Below, piece by piece: positions 53,242-62,592 of a stretch of DNA of 64,000 nucleotides. The notes beneath the pieces were generated by a model that saw only the letters and a program-made list of their open reading frames with translations, was not told the DNA's origin and searched no databases. This DNA is from Streptomyces sp. NBC_01288 (GTDB lineage: Bacteria; Actinomycetota; Actinomycetes; Streptomycetales; Streptomycetaceae). How positions within the stretch are numbered: position 1 is the first letter of the stretch; each line of letters starts with the position of its first letter. Where the stretch lies: positions 10,105,001 through 10,169,000 of the forward strand of contig NZ_CP108427.1 in the NCBI RefSeq assembly GCF_035982055.1. The letters are read 5' to 3'. The position numbers and the translations under genes were made by a program.

Positions 53242-54432
53242 GTGCGCCGTCCGACGAACAGCACCTGGCGCCGCGCCACGATGATCGCGGTCACGGTCGT
53301 GTGCCTGGCCTACGCGCCGATCGCCATGACCGAACTCTGGCCGTACGCCCGCCCCGGCGCCCCCGCCCTCGGCGAATGGGTCATGGGCCACGTCGTCTCC
53401 CCGCACTACGTCACCGACGCCCTCGCGGGCCGCATCGCGCCCTACCGCCACAGCCTCGTACCGATGATCGTGCACTCGGTCCTCGGCGGCGCCCTCATAC
53501 TCCTCGGCCCCGCCCAACTCCTCACCGCCGCCCGCCGACGCACCCGCCTCCACCGCGCGCTGGGCGTGGTCTTCGCGGTCACGGTGTACGTCTCGATGGC
53601 CGGCGCCGGTATCTACCTCGCGCGCACGGCCCCCGAGGACGCGTTCAGCGGCCCCGCGTTCTGGATCGTGCTCGCCACCCTCCTGGTCGGCACCGTCCTG
53701 AGCGTGACCTTCGGCATCCTCGCCGCGATCGGCGGACTCCCCGACCTGCACCAGCGCTGGATGCTCCTCTGCTACGGCTTCCTCCTCACCGCACCACTGC
53801 TGCGCCTCGAATGGGGCTTCCTGCCCCGGCTGTTGCCCGGCCTGACCATGGAACAGATCAACCGGGTGGCGATCACGCACCTGGGCTCGGTGGTCGTGTT
53901 CGGCGCGCTGATCGCCTCGCGTACGCGGGACCGCCGTACGACGGTGGAGGGAGTGTCGGGTTCCTGGGCACCGCTGCCCGTGCTCGTCGTCGCGCAACTC
54001 GCCGGTGCGGTCGCCCTGTTGTGGATCGGGCGTTCATATCTCGACTTCGGTGCGACTGGGCGGCGACTGCTGTGGGCCTATCTCCTTCCCTACACGGTCA
54101 GTTACGCCGTGATGGCGGTCAACGCCCGACGCGCCGGACGTCAGGGGCGGCTCTGGGCGCGGGAGGAATGGCGGCTGCACCTGACTGCCTTGTGCCTGGC
54201 GCCGGTGTTGTCGGTCGGTGCGGCTCCGGTCTTTCAACACGCCCTGGGACTCGACCGGTTGACGGCGCTCTCCGCCGGGGTCGCCATCGGCTGCGGCATG
54301 CTCGCGTTCACCGCGACGACTGTCGTGAGCCTGCGCGTGATGTACGGCCGTGAACTGCTGAAGCGGAGTGCGCTCGCGGACTCCGCCCCAACGCCCCCTC
54401 TGCCCGCGCCGGTTGCGCAGGGCCGCACATGA
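53242..54432 (+). CDS. DUF2306-type multi-pass membrane protein
   Basis: A 396-residue integral membrane protein with about 9-10 TM segments. The core RHSLVPMIVHSVLGGALILLGPAQL and HRALGVVFAVTVYVSMAGAGIYLA resembles DUF2306. Function unknown. ATGA overlap with the next frame (54429) suggests coupling to a second small membrane protein. Confidence 0.8.
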   Translation: MRRPTNSTWRRATMIAVTVVCLAYAPIAMTELWPYARPGAPALGEWVMGHVVSPHYVTDALAGRIAPYRHSLVPMIVHSVLGGALILLGPAQLLTAARRRTRLHRALGVVFAVTVYVSMAGAGIYLARTAPEDAFSGPAFWIVLATLLVGTVLSVTFGILAAIGGLPDLHQRWMLLCYGFLLTAPLLRLEWGFLPRLLPGLTMEQINRVAITHLGSVVVFGALIASRTRDRRTTVEGVSGSWAPLPVLVVAQLAGAVALLWIGRSYLDFGATGRRLLWAYLLPYTVSYAVMAVNARRAGRQGRLWAREEWRLHLTALCLAPVLSVGAAPVFQHALGLDRLTALSAGVAIGCGMLAFTATTVVSLRVMYGRELLKRSALADSAPTPPLPAPVAQGRT

Positions 54433-55169
54433 CGAAAACACTGGTGGGCGGACGTCCGCTCACGGCCGGAGTCGCCATGCTGGCCACCGCCGTTGCGGTA
54501 GTCAGCCTCCTCATCGGCGGACTCCTGGCAGCCGTGAGTCTCACCGGCCATGTCTTCGGTGCGTGACCCTCGCCCGAGTCCGTGAGCCCGGGGCTGATCG
54601 GCGCGGCGATGCTGGGCACCGCGCCGGGTCTGTTCACGGTCGGCAGGGCACGCCGGTGGGAGGAAGTGCGTACGCCGGTCTACCCGTTGGGGATCGTGCT
54701 CATCAGGCTGTTCGCCGTGACGCTGCTCAACGCAGACCGGCTGTACATCGCGCGCGGCGGCTCGATCGTCCCCGTCCTGTTCAGCCTCGGCTGGCTGTTC
54801 ACGTTGGGGCTCCTGTGCGTGGCCGTGCTGGTCACCCTGACCTGTCAGCACCTCACGCAGGCCGACCCACCGCCGCCGCGTCCGACTCCGCTGGGCGTCG
54901 GTGTCCTCGGTGCCCTGGCCGAGGGTGACCTCGACCGAACTCGCCCCGCCCTGCTCGCACTTCCGGGTACGGCGATCGCCACGGCCGTAGTGCTGGCCTT
55001 CCGCGCGTCCGGCGTGAACTGGTCGTCTGGACCCGCCCTCGGCCTCCTCTGCATGCTGACCGGCCTGCTCCTCGCGGGCACGGGCGGACGCCTGTTGCTC
55101 GGTTCGGTCAGTGGGGATAGGCGCGCGGTGGCCGCTGCCGGGGCAGTTCGTCGCGGAACTCCTCGATGA
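54429..55169 (+). pseudogene. Membrane protein gene interrupted by an in-frame TGA
   Basis: ATG 54429 begins MTKTLVGGRPLTAGVAMLA with one TM segment, then stops with TGA at 54564-54566. The same frame continues without a break from PSPESVSPGLIG to 55169 with about five more TM segments (LIGAAMLGTAPGLFTVG; IVPVLFSLGWLFTLGLL). It overlaps the preceding gene as ATGA. Most likely one membrane protein gene carries a nonsense mutation (e.g. TGG to TGA), or the base is a sequencing error. A GTG at 54582 lacks a ribosome site. The 3' end overlaps the convergent DUF1152 gene by 62 nt. Confidence 0.6.
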
Positions 55170-56073
55170 GCGAACTCACTTGGCGGATGAGGGCGGTCCG
55201 CTCCAATCGGTCGAGGTAGAGGTTCCGGCGTGCGAGCCCCGGTGCGTCCACGCGGAAGTACAGCGCCATCAGCGGATTGATGAACAGCTCGGCGCCGCGC
55301 GTGCGTTCGGTGAAACGGACGTCACCGAAGTCACCGCGTACGGCCGCGGCGACGGAGCCGTTGACGATGCTCGGACGGTCCGGCGTGGACTCCTGGGCGT
55401 GCGCCACCGCATCGAGGTACAGCTGCCCCTCACGGCTCTCGCGCGGGAGCGAGAACGCGCCGAGACAGGCACCCTCACGATCGAGCGCGGCCAGATTCTC
55501 TAGCACCAGCGAGTGGTTGACCCCGTGATACGCGTCCACACCGAACCCGAGGCACGCCACCAGCCGCACCGGCACCTCGTCCAGCCCGTTCACCGCCGCG
55601 AGGCTGACCATGTCCTCCTCCGGCGTGCCCAGCCCGTGCTCGTCGCCCCGCATCAGGATGTCGGTGCCGCCGTCCACCAGCACGACGGCGTCGACACCGC
55701 CGACATGCCCGATCAGCGTGCGGTACGCGTCGCGCAACGGCCCCACACCGGTCAGCGGGAACGCGTACACCGTGGACGACATGTCGTGCAGGTCGAGCCA
55801 GCGGGCGAGGGACCGCTCGGGGAAGTAGTCGCCCCGGGCCTCCGTGTCCGGGCGTACGGCGGCGACATCCTGGTCCACCCACACATCCTGGTCGAGGCCG
55901 TACAGATCGGCGAAGGACAGGTTCGCGAGGTGCACCTCCTTGCCGGCCGAACGCAGCGCGAGGGCCAGCGGCAGCCCGGCGTAGACGTCGAAGCCGCCGC
56001 CCGCGCCGGCGACGAGGATCCGGCGCGCGTCGCGCAGGCGGCCGCGGAACGGGGGTTCGAGGAGAGAGAACAC
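55108..56073 (-). CDS. DUF1152 domain protein
   Basis: A 321-residue protein: ILVAGAGGGFDVYAGLPLALAL (a Rossmann-like glycine loop) at residues 19-40, then VDAVVLVDGGTDILMRGDE and VACLGFGVDAYHGVNHS. This is the DUF1152 family, of unknown function, related in pattern to nucleotide- or amino-acid-binding enzymes. Start GTG at 56073. It is divergent from the sigma factor gene, with 38 nt between. Confidence 0.85.
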   Translation of the reverse strand: MFSLLEPPFRGRLRDARRILVAGAGGGFDVYAGLPLALALRSAGKEVHLANLSFADLYGLDQDVWVDQDVAAVRPDTEARGDYFPERSLARWLDLHDMSSTVYAFPLTGVGPLRDAYRTLIGHVGGVDAVVLVDGGTDILMRGDEHGLGTPEEDMVSLAAVNGLDEVPVRLVACLGFGVDAYHGVNHSLVLENLAALDREGACLGAFSLPRESREGQLYLDAVAHAQESTPDRPSIVNGSVAAAVRGDFGDVRFTERTRGAELFINPLMALYFRVDAPGLARRNLYLDRLERTALIRQVSSLIEEFRDELPRQRPPRAYPH

Positions 56074-56111
56074 CGGGGGACGTCAACAGGCCCGTACGCC
56101 ATGATGGATGG

Positions 56112-57032
56112 GTGGACTTCGAGCCGTACCGGGGCGAGTTGGTGGCGTACTGCTATCGGATGCTGGGCTCGTTCCACGAGGCCGAGGACCTGGTGCAGGA
56201 GACGATGCTGCGCGCGTGGAAGGCCCGCGACCGGTACGACCCCGCCCGCGCGTCCGTGCGCACCTGGCTGTACCGCATCGCCACCAACGTGTGTCTCACC
56301 GCGCTCGAAGGACGGGCGCGCCGCCCCCTGCCGTCCGGCCTCGGCGCACGGGGCGAGGACCCCGGGACACCCCTCACCCCCGCGACCGACATCCCCTGGC
56401 TACAGCCCTTTCCCGACCCGCGCTACGACATGGAGGCCCGCGCCGACATGCGGCTGGCCCTCGTCGTCGCCCTGCAACGGCTGCCCGCGCGCCAGCGGGC
56501 CGTGCTCGTGCTGCGCGAGGTGCTCCAGTTCAGCGCCGCCGAGGTCGCCGACCAGCTCGACACCACCGTCCCCGCCGTCAACAGCACACTCCAGCGCGCC
56601 CGCGCCGCCCTCACGGACGTGGCTGACGGCGACGCGATCGCCGAACCGGACGACCGCGAGGCACGCGAGGTCGTCGACCGTTACCTGCGGGCGTTCGAGG
56701 CGGCCGATGTCCCCGCCCTGGTACGGCTGTTGGCCGACGCCGTGGTCCTGGAGATGCCGCCGGTCCCGCTCTGGTTCCGGGGCTCCGAGCACTACGGCGC
56801 GTTCATGCGCAGGGTCTTCGAACTCCGGGGAACGGACTGGGCGTTGAGGCGCCTGGTCGCCAACGGGCAACCAGCGCTTGCCGCGTACGCACAGGACCCC
56901 GCGGGCGGTCACCGTCTGCACAGCCTCCAGGTCTTCGCGGTCACCGGCGACCGCATCACCCGCAATGTCGTTTTCACCGATCCGCAGGTGTTGGACGCCT
57001 TCGACCTGCCCCAACGGATTTTTGTGAACTGA
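56112..57032 (+). CDS. ECF sigma factor with SnoaL-like C-terminal domain (SigJ/SigX5 type)
   Basis: A 306-residue extracytoplasmic-function-type sigma factor. Region 2 is AYCYRMLGSFHEAEDLVQETMLRAWKAR, and region 4 is ALQRLPARQRAVLVLREVLQFSAAEVADQLDTTVPAVNSTLQRAR. A SnoaL-like domain (residues 190-305) follows, typical of ECF41/56-like groups that lack a separate anti-sigma factor. Start GTG 56112 has poor ribosome site; CATGAT 6 nt upstream may be the -10 of a leaderless transcript. Confidence 0.9.
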   Translation: MDFEPYRGELVAYCYRMLGSFHEAEDLVQETMLRAWKARDRYDPARASVRTWLYRIATNVCLTALEGRARRPLPSGLGARGEDPGTPLTPATDIPWLQPFPDPRYDMEARADMRLALVVALQRLPARQRAVLVLREVLQFSAAEVADQLDTTVPAVNSTLQRARAALTDVADGDAIAEPDDREAREVVDRYLRAFEAADVPALVRLLADAVVLEMPPVPLWFRGSEHYGAFMRRVFELRGTDWALRRLVANGQPALAAYAQDPAGGHRLHSLQVFAVTGDRITRNVVFTDPQVLDAFDLPQRIFVN

Positions 57033-57106
57033 CCCCGCTCGCGGCGATGAGTTCGGCCGACGCCACCGGTACGTACGGGTGAGCATCGACCGAAAGGACA
57101 CCCATC

Positions 57107-57664
57107 ATGAGCGTCATCGTCATTCAGTTCAGCACCTTGGACGGGGTCGTCTCCGACCCCGACGGGTCCGAGGGCACCCCGGACGGCGGCTGGATCCTCC
57201 GCTACGGCCGTGCGGAGATCGGCGGCGACAAGTTCCGGCTGGGCAGCATCCTCGACGGCGGGGTCATGCTGCTCGGACGCGGGACCTGGCAGGCGTTCTC
57301 GCGGCTGTGGCCGGGCCGCGACGACGAGTTCTCCGCGCGGATGAACGCCGGGGCGAAGCTGGTCGCGTCCCGCACCCTCACCGATGTGTCGGCGTGGGCG
57401 AATTCGAGCGTCCTCGACGGCGACCTCGTCGACGCCGTGAAGCGCGAGGAGCGGGACGTGATCGTCATCGGCAGCCTGCCCGTCGTCCGCACGCTGATGG
57501 CGGAGGACCTGGTCGACGAGTACAGGCTGATCACCTTCCCCACGGTCCTCGGCACCGGCGAACGGCTCTTCCCTGCGGGCGGCCCGCCCGTCCAGCTTGA
57601 GTGCCTGGACATCGAGAAGGCGGGACACACCGTGTTCGCGCGGTACGGGAGGGGAGTGCGCTGA
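57107..57664 (+). CDS. Dihydrofolate reductase family protein (RibD C-terminal type)
   Basis: A 185-residue protein of the DHFR/RibD C-terminal superfamily: MLLGRGTWQAFSRLWPG, DVIVIGSLPVVRTLM, and DEYRLITFPTVLGTGERLFP. It lies 74 nt after the sigma factor gene on the same strand; such pairs are often seen, and it may belong to that regulon. Reductase substrate unknown. Confidence 0.9.
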   Translation: MSVIVIQFSTLDGVVSDPDGSEGTPDGGWILRYGRAEIGGDKFRLGSILDGGVMLLGRGTWQAFSRLWPGRDDEFSARMNAGAKLVASRTLTDVSAWANSSVLDGDLVDAVKREERDVIVIGSLPVVRTLMAEDLVDEYRLITFPTVLGTGERLFPAGGPPVQLECLDIEKAGHTVFARYGRGVR

Positions 57665-57730
57665 CATGCGCGAGGGGCTCGGCGGTCACGACCACCGGGC
57701 CCCTCGACTTCAGCTGTACGGGAACGCGGA

Positions 57731-59095
57731 TCAGGCGCCGCTCGCCCTGAGCATGTCCTCACGCTCGACGAGCTTCACGCGCTCGCGGCCCTGCGGTTCG
57801 CCCAACGCCTTCTCGGCGGCGTCGAGTCGGTACCAGCCGTCCCAGGTGGTGAAGCGGACGTTCCGCTCGGCGAAGAACGCGTCCACGGCCTCCGGGTCGG
57901 GCGAAACGGGCGTGTGCAGACGGCCGTTGGCGTGGTCGTCGAGCAGGTTGGCGACCGTCTCGTTCGCATCGCCCTTGGTGTGGCCGATCAGGCCGACCGG
58001 GCCGCGCCGGATCCAGCCGGTGACGTACGTCGACTGGAGGTGCTGGCCGGTCTCCTGGATGACCCGGCCGCCCTCGTCCGGGACCGTGCCCGAGTCGATG
58101 TCCCAGGGGAGCTTGGGGAGTTTGTCGGAGAGGTAGCCGACCGCGCGGTAGATCGCGGTGACATCCCAGTCCTTGAACTCGCCGGTGCCCTTGACGTTTC
58201 CGGTGCCGTCCAGCGCGGTGCGCTCGGTGCGCAGGCCGATGACCTTGCCGTCCTCGCCGAGGATCTCGGACGGGGACTCGAAGAAGTGGAGGAACAGCTT
58301 GTGCGGGCGGTCGCCGACATCGCGGATCGCCCAGTTCTCCAGGGTCTTGGCGACCATGTCGGCCTGCTTGTTGCCGCGACGGGTGGTGATAGAGCCCTCG
58401 TCGTAGTCGATGTCCTCGGGGTCGACGATGACCTCGATGTTGGGGGAGTGGTCCAGCTCCCGCAGCTCCATCGGGGAGAACTTCGCCTGCGCCGGGCCGC
58501 GCCGGCCGAAGACGTGGACTTCGAGCGCCTTGTTGGCCTTGAGGCCCTCGTGGACGTTCGGCGGGATCTCGGTCGGGAGCAGTTCGTCGCCGGTCTTGGC
58601 GAGGATGCGGGCCACGTCGAGAGCCACGTTGCCGACACCGAGAACGGCGACCTTCTCGGCCTCCAGCGGCCAGGTGCGCGGGACGTCCGGGTGGCCGTCG
58701 TACCAGGAGACGAAGTCGGCGGCGCCGTAGGAACCTTCGAGCTCGATGCCCGGTAGCGACATGTCGCGGTCGGCCGTCGCGCCGGTGGAGAAGACCACCG
58801 CGTCGTAGAAGCTGCGCAGGTCGTCCAGGCTGATGTCGGTCGGGTAGTCGACGTTGCCGAAGAGGCGGATCTGCGGCTTGTCGAGGACTTGGTGCAGGGC
58901 CTTGATGATGCCCTTGATGCGCGGGTGGTCGGGAGCGACGCCGTACCGGATCAGGCCGAAGGGCGCGGGCATCCGCTCGAAGAGGTCGATGGACACGCCG
59001 GGTTCGGCGGCCACCTCGGACTTGAGCAGGGCGTCGGCGGCGTAGATCCCGGCGGGGCCGGCTCCGACGATGGCTACCCGCAGGGGGCGCGGCAT
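57731..59095 (-). CDS. fprA: FprA-type ferredoxin/NADPH reductase
   Basis: A 454-residue flavoenzyme of the adrenodoxin-reductase family. FAD motif GAGPAG at residues 11-16, NADPH motif GVGNVALDVARIL near 155, RRGPAQAKFSP, and the late FAD block GWIRRGPVGLIGHTKGDA. It passes electrons from NADPH to ferredoxins, which could serve the P450s, though no link is shown. Start ATG 59095 follows AAGGGAAC. A palindromic site lies about 50 nt upstream. Confidence 0.92.
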   Translation of the reverse strand: MPRPLRVAIVGAGPAGIYAADALLKSEVAAEPGVSIDLFERMPAPFGLIRYGVAPDHPRIKGIIKALHQVLDKPQIRLFGNVDYPTDISLDDLRSFYDAVVFSTGATADRDMSLPGIELEGSYGAADFVSWYDGHPDVPRTWPLEAEKVAVLGVGNVALDVARILAKTGDELLPTEIPPNVHEGLKANKALEVHVFGRRGPAQAKFSPMELRELDHSPNIEVIVDPEDIDYDEGSITTRRGNKQADMVAKTLENWAIRDVGDRPHKLFLHFFESPSEILGEDGKVIGLRTERTALDGTGNVKGTGEFKDWDVTAIYRAVGYLSDKLPKLPWDIDSGTVPDEGGRVIQETGQHLQSTYVTGWIRRGPVGLIGHTKGDANETVANLLDDHANGRLHTPVSPDPEAVDAFFAERNVRFTTWDGWYRLDAAEKALGEPQGRERVKLVEREDMLRASGA

Positions 59096-59143
59096 GATCA
59101 GGTTCCCTTCGAGCGAAAACAAGCGACTCGACGGGAAGCCTAA

Positions 59144-59161
59144 ACTAAGGCATGCCTAAGT
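59144..59161. promoter_or_regulatory. Near-perfect 18-bp palindrome in the fprA promoter region
   Basis: ACTAAGGCATGCCTAAGT: arms pair except for one A:A. The core AGGCATGCCT is perfect. It loosely recalls IdeR/DmdR iron boxes (TTAGG...CCTAA), but the arm spacing differs. Confidence 0.5.
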
Positions 59162-59183
59162 CGGTATGCGGGTCCGGTCTATG

Positions 59184-59208
59184 ACCTCATAAGGCCGGTT
59201 TATGAGGT
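59184..59208. promoter_or_regulatory. 9-bp inverted repeat between SDR and fprA genes
   Basis: ACCTCATAA - 7 nt - TTATGAGGT, perfect. Either the operator or -35 region of fprA, or a terminator for the SDR gene; its AT content favours operator. Confidence 0.5.
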
Positions 59209-59255
59209 GCCCAAGGCTGGCGTTTGGCCGGCGTGTGGACTGTACGGGGGTTTTC

Positions 59256-60014
59256 TCAGCCCGCCGGACGGATGTGCACCACGTCCTGGACGACCTCGGG
59301 CGGGGTGCTGAGCAACTGGAACATGACCCGGGCGACGGTCGCCGAGGGGAGCGGCTTCATGGCTCCCACCCTGGTCAGGTACCCGTCCGCCTCCCATATC
59401 GGCGCCGCGCGCTGCCGGTCCTCGCCGGGGAAGTTCTCGATGAAGGCGCTGTCCGAGATCGAGCCGAGGATCACCAGGGCGACCCGGATTCCGTCGCCGC
59501 GCAGCTCCTTGTGCATCGCGGCGGTGAAGCCGTTCAGGCCGTGCTTGCTCGCCGCGTACATCGCCATCAGCGGCATGTGGTCCAGCGTGATCTCGGAGGA
59601 GATGTTGAGAATGTCACCACCTCCCGCCGCCCGGAGCAGCGGCACCGCCGAGCGGATCGTGTGGATCGGGCCCAGGAGGTTGGTGCCGACACAGCTGTGG
59701 ATGTCCTCGTCGGCGGTGTCCTCGATGGCGCGGATGCGGGCGACGCCGGCGCTGTTCACCAGGATGTCCACCCGCCCGAACCGCTCCTCGACCTGAGCGA
59801 ACGCGGCACGGACACTGTCGCCACTGCTGACGTCGGTCGGGATCGTCAACACCGACCCCGTCATCTCCCGCGCGGCCGCCTCCAGCCGGTCGGCACGCCG
59901 GGCGAGCAGCACCACCTGCGCCCCGTTCTCGGCGAGCTGCGCCCCGACGGCCCGCCCCACGCCGGTCGAACCTCCGCTGATCACGGCGACCTTGCCCTGC
60001 ATCGTACCTGCCAT
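59256..60014 (-). CDS. SDR family oxidoreductase
   Basis: A 252-residue classical SDR: GGSTGVG cofactor loop near residue 14, NSAG, NISSEIT, and YAASK with catalytic Tyr/Lys. The region after YxxxK (LGSISDSAFIENFPGEDRQRAAPIW) is consistent with the YdfG-like group. Start ATG 60014 follows GGAGG. Upstream is a GAGAGG/CCTCTC inverted repeat. Confidence 0.9.
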   Translation of the reverse strand: MAGTMQGKVAVISGGSTGVGRAVGAQLAENGAQVVLLARRADRLEAAAREMTGSVLTIPTDVSSGDSVRAAFAQVEERFGRVDILVNSAGVARIRAIEDTADEDIHSCVGTNLLGPIHTIRSAVPLLRAAGGGDILNISSEITLDHMPLMAMYAASKHGLNGFTAAMHKELRGDGIRVALVILGSISDSAFIENFPGEDRQRAAPIWEADGYLTRVGAMKPLPSATVARVMFQLLSTPPEVVQDVVHIRPAG

Positions 60015-60068
60015 GACGGCCTCCCCGGCGAGACGTTGACGAGACGGAACGAGCTGTGACGATCAAGT

Positions 60069-60083
60069 GAGAGGCTACCTCTC
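60069..60083. promoter_or_regulatory. Inverted repeat GAGAGG-CTA-CCTCTC upstream of SDR
   Basis: Perfect 6-bp arms with a 3-nt gap, 55 nt before the SDR start, in an AT-rich stretch; a candidate operator. Confidence 0.4.
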
Positions 60084-60175
60084 GATAATTGAGAACGCCA
60101 TATTCATCACAGGAGATCGGCCCTACGTCGCGGGCGGCCCCGCCCGGTAGTTGGCAACAGGCTGCTTCCGTGCGG

Positions 60176-60202
60176 GAAACGGCTCGGTAATGCCCGCGCG
60201 GT
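60176..60202 (+). promoter_or_regulatory. GlnR-like half-sites upstream of glnT
   Basis: GAAAC - 6 nt - GTAAT - 6 nt - GCGGT. The 6-nt spacing matches GlnR a- and b-sites (GTnAC / GAAAC), but only the first two half-sites are good. Confidence 0.35.
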
Positions 60203-60257
60203 TTCCTCGGGAGAAATCGAGATTCACATCAGGAAACCCGGATGCTGGGAGCCTCCT

Positions 60258-61652
60258 ATGGCGATGGACACCGCAGCCGCACCGCCCGCGACCACCGACC
60301 CGGCACCAATGACCGACCCGGCGACGACCACCGAGCCCACGCCCGACCTCGCCGCCCAAGTCCGCGCCGACGGCGTCGAGTTCGTCCTGGCCGTCTTCGT
60401 CGACCTCGCCGGCAAACCCTGCGCCAAACTCGTCCCCGTCGAGGCGGTCGAGGAACTCCAGTCCGACGGCGTCGGATTCGCCGGCTACGCCGCCGGCGCC
60501 CTCGGTCAGCAGCCCAGCGACCCGGACGTCATCGCACTGCCCGACGTCACCTCGTACACCCCACTGCCCTTCGTACGCCCGGGACTTGCCCTCGTGCACT
60601 GCGACCCGCACGTCGAAGGGAAGCCCTGGCCGTACGCGCCCCGCGTCATCCTGCGCGCCGCACTGGCGCGAGCCGCCGAACTCGGACTCTCCCTCGCGGT
60701 CGGCGCGGAGATCGAGTACTTCCTCGTCCACCGCGACGAACACGGCACGCTCACCGTCGCCGACAGCCGCGACACCGCCGCCCAACCCTGTTACGACGCA
60801 CGCGGGTTGACCCGGATGTACGACCACCTCACCGCCGTCTCCAAGGCGATGAACTCCCTCGGCTGGGGCAACTACGCCAACGACCACGAGGACGGCAACG
60901 GCCAGTTCGAGCAGAACTTCGCCTACGCCGACGCCCTCACCACCGCCGACCGGGTCATCACCATGCGGTACTTGGTGTCGGTGCTGGCCGAACAGCGGGG
61001 CATGACGGCCACGTTCATGCCGAAGCCCTTCACCGACCGCACCGGCTCCGGGATGCACATGCACCTGTCGCTGTGGCGGGGGAGCGAACCCGCCTTCCCC
61101 GATGCCTCCGACGCCCGCGGCCTGGGCCTGTCCCCGCTCGCCTACTCCTTCGTCGGCGGCATCCTCGACCACGCCCGCGCCCTCCAGGCCGTCATCGCGC
61201 CCACCGTCAACTCGTACAAGCGCACCGGTGCGATCTCGACGCGCTCGGGAGCGACTTGGTCACCCCGCAAGGCCGGTTACGGCGGCAACGACCGCACCCA
61301 CTTCGTCCGCGTCCCCGACGGCAACCGCGTCGAACTGCGCGGCGGCGACGGTTCCGCCAACCCCTACCTCGCGGCAGCCGCGACCCTGGCCGCAGGACTC
61401 GACGGCATCGAGCGCGCCCTCGACCCCGGCGAACCGGGAGACACGGCGGCCACGGCATCCCGCCCCGAACTGCCGCCGACCCTGCTGCACGCCGTGGAGG
61501 CACTGGCCGCCGACCCGGTGATCGGCGGAGCCCTCGACGCGGCTGGCCCCGGCGTCAGCGAGTACTTCGGTGAGGTCAAACGGCAGGAGTTCTTCGACTG
61601 GCACGGCACTGTCGGCGCCTGGGAGTTGGACCGCTACCTCACCGCTTTCTGA
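60258..61652 (+). CDS. glnT: Type III-like glutamine synthetase (GlnT / gamma-glutamylmethylamide synthetase-like)
   Basis: A 464-residue member of the glutamine synthetase superfamily. Metal-binding E in GAEIEYF, FEQNFAY, HMHLS, and RVELRGGDGSANPYLA are recognisable. The protein is fused to a 30-residue Pro/Thr-rich N terminus. Its neighbours glxB, glxC and glxD indicate the GlnT/GmaS group, which joins glutamate with ammonia or methylamine, not the housekeeping GlnA. Start ATG at 60258; ATG at 60264 is possible. Confidence 0.87.
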   Translation: MAMDTAAAPPATTDPAPMTDPATTTEPTPDLAAQVRADGVEFVLAVFVDLAGKPCAKLVPVEAVEELQSDGVGFAGYAAGALGQQPSDPDVIALPDVTSYTPLPFVRPGLALVHCDPHVEGKPWPYAPRVILRAALARAAELGLSLAVGAEIEYFLVHRDEHGTLTVADSRDTAAQPCYDARGLTRMYDHLTAVSKAMNSLGWGNYANDHEDGNGQFEQNFAYADALTTADRVITMRYLVSVLAEQRGMTATFMPKPFTDRTGSGMHMHLSLWRGSEPAFPDASDARGLGLSPLAYSFVGGILDHARALQAVIAPTVNSYKRTGAISTRSGATWSPRKAGYGGNDRTHFVRVPDGNRVELRGGDGSANPYLAAAATLAAGLDGIERALDPGEPGDTAATASRPELPPTLLHAVEALAADPVIGGALDAAGPGVSEYFGEVKRQEFFDWHGTVGAWELDRYLTAF

Positions 61653-61716
61653 CCCACCTATCCCGCTTCTCCCACCAGTCCCATCTCGTGTCGCATCTCG
61701 TCATGAGGAGAGCCGC

Positions 61717-62592
61717 ATGTGCGGAATCGTCGGGCTCCATCTGCGTGAGCCCTCCCTCGAACCCCGGCTCGGCGAACTGCTCGCCGCCATGCTGGGCCAA
61801 GTCGTGGAACGCGGCCCGGACTCGGCGGGCGTAGCGGTCTACGGCGACATGCGGCTGTCACCGCCCGGGCGCGCTGTCGTCTCGCTGCTGGGAGTGACCC
61901 CGGAGCAGGCGTCAACGGCCTTGCCGCGTGCGGGGGTTGTCGCCGCCGATGCCGCGACGGTCGTCCACGCGGAGTCGCCGGTCGCCGAGTTGCTCGCCGC
62001 CATCGCGACCGCGCTGCCGCAAGCCACCGCCATCGGCTCGGGGGAGGGTTTCGCCGTGCTCAAGGGCACCGGAAATCCCGTCCAGTTGGCGGAGTCGTTC
62101 GGGCTCGCCGGAGTGACCGGCTACCAAGGCGTCGGCCATACCCGGATGGCCACGGAATCGGCCGTCACTCCCGAGGGCGCGCACCCCTTCTCCGTCGGCC
62201 CCGGCCAATGCCTGGTCCACAACGGGTCGTTCGCCAACCACGCCACCATCCGACGCGAACTCCAGGCCCAGGGAGTGGAGTTCGACAGCGAGAACGACTC
62301 CGAGGTCGGCGCCCGCTTCGTCGCCCACCACCTCGCCCGCGGCACCGACCTGGAGAAGGCGTTGCGGCTGCTGTGCGAGCGGTTCGACGGTTTCTACACG
62401 CTGTTGGTCTCCACCACCGACTCCTTCGCGGTCGTCCGCGACGCCATCGCCTGCAAGCCCGCACTGGTCGCCGAGACCGATGCCTGGGTGGCGATGGCCT
62501 CCGAGTACCGCGCCCTGGACGTCCTGCCGGGCATCGAGAACGCCCGCATCTTCGAACCCGAGCCGGAAGAGGTGTACGTATGGCAGCGCTGA
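61717..62592 (+). CDS. glxB: Class II glutamine amidotransferase subunit (GlxB/MgsA)
   Basis: A 291-residue class II amidotransferase. Cys2 is the N-terminal nucleophile (MCGIVGLHL), with VGHTRMATES, LVHNGSFANH, and DSEVGARF as further active-site blocks. In glutamate-synthase-like or N-methylglutamate-synthase complexes this subunit releases ammonia or methylamine from glutamine-type amides. Start ATG 61717 after GAGGAG; overlaps the next gene by 13 nt. Confidence 0.92.
   Translation: MCGIVGLHLREPSLEPRLGELLAAMLGQVVERGPDSAGVAVYGDMRLSPPGRAVVSLLGVTPEQASTALPRAGVVAADAATVVHAESPVAELLAAIATALPQATAIGSGEGFAVLKGTGNPVQLAESFGLAGVTGYQGVGHTRMATESAVTPEGAHPFSVGPGQCLVHNGSFANHATIRRELQAQGVEFDSENDSEVGARFVAHHLARGTDLEKALRLLCERFDGFYTLLVSTTDSFAVVRDAIACKPALVAETDAWVAMASEYRALDVLPGIENARIFEPEPEEVYVWQR

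Noticed and set aside
54582..55169. Separate membrane protein starting at GTG 54582
   Set aside because: No ribosome site, and the frame is continuous with the ATG at 54429 apart from one TGA; one interrupted gene is the simpler reading.
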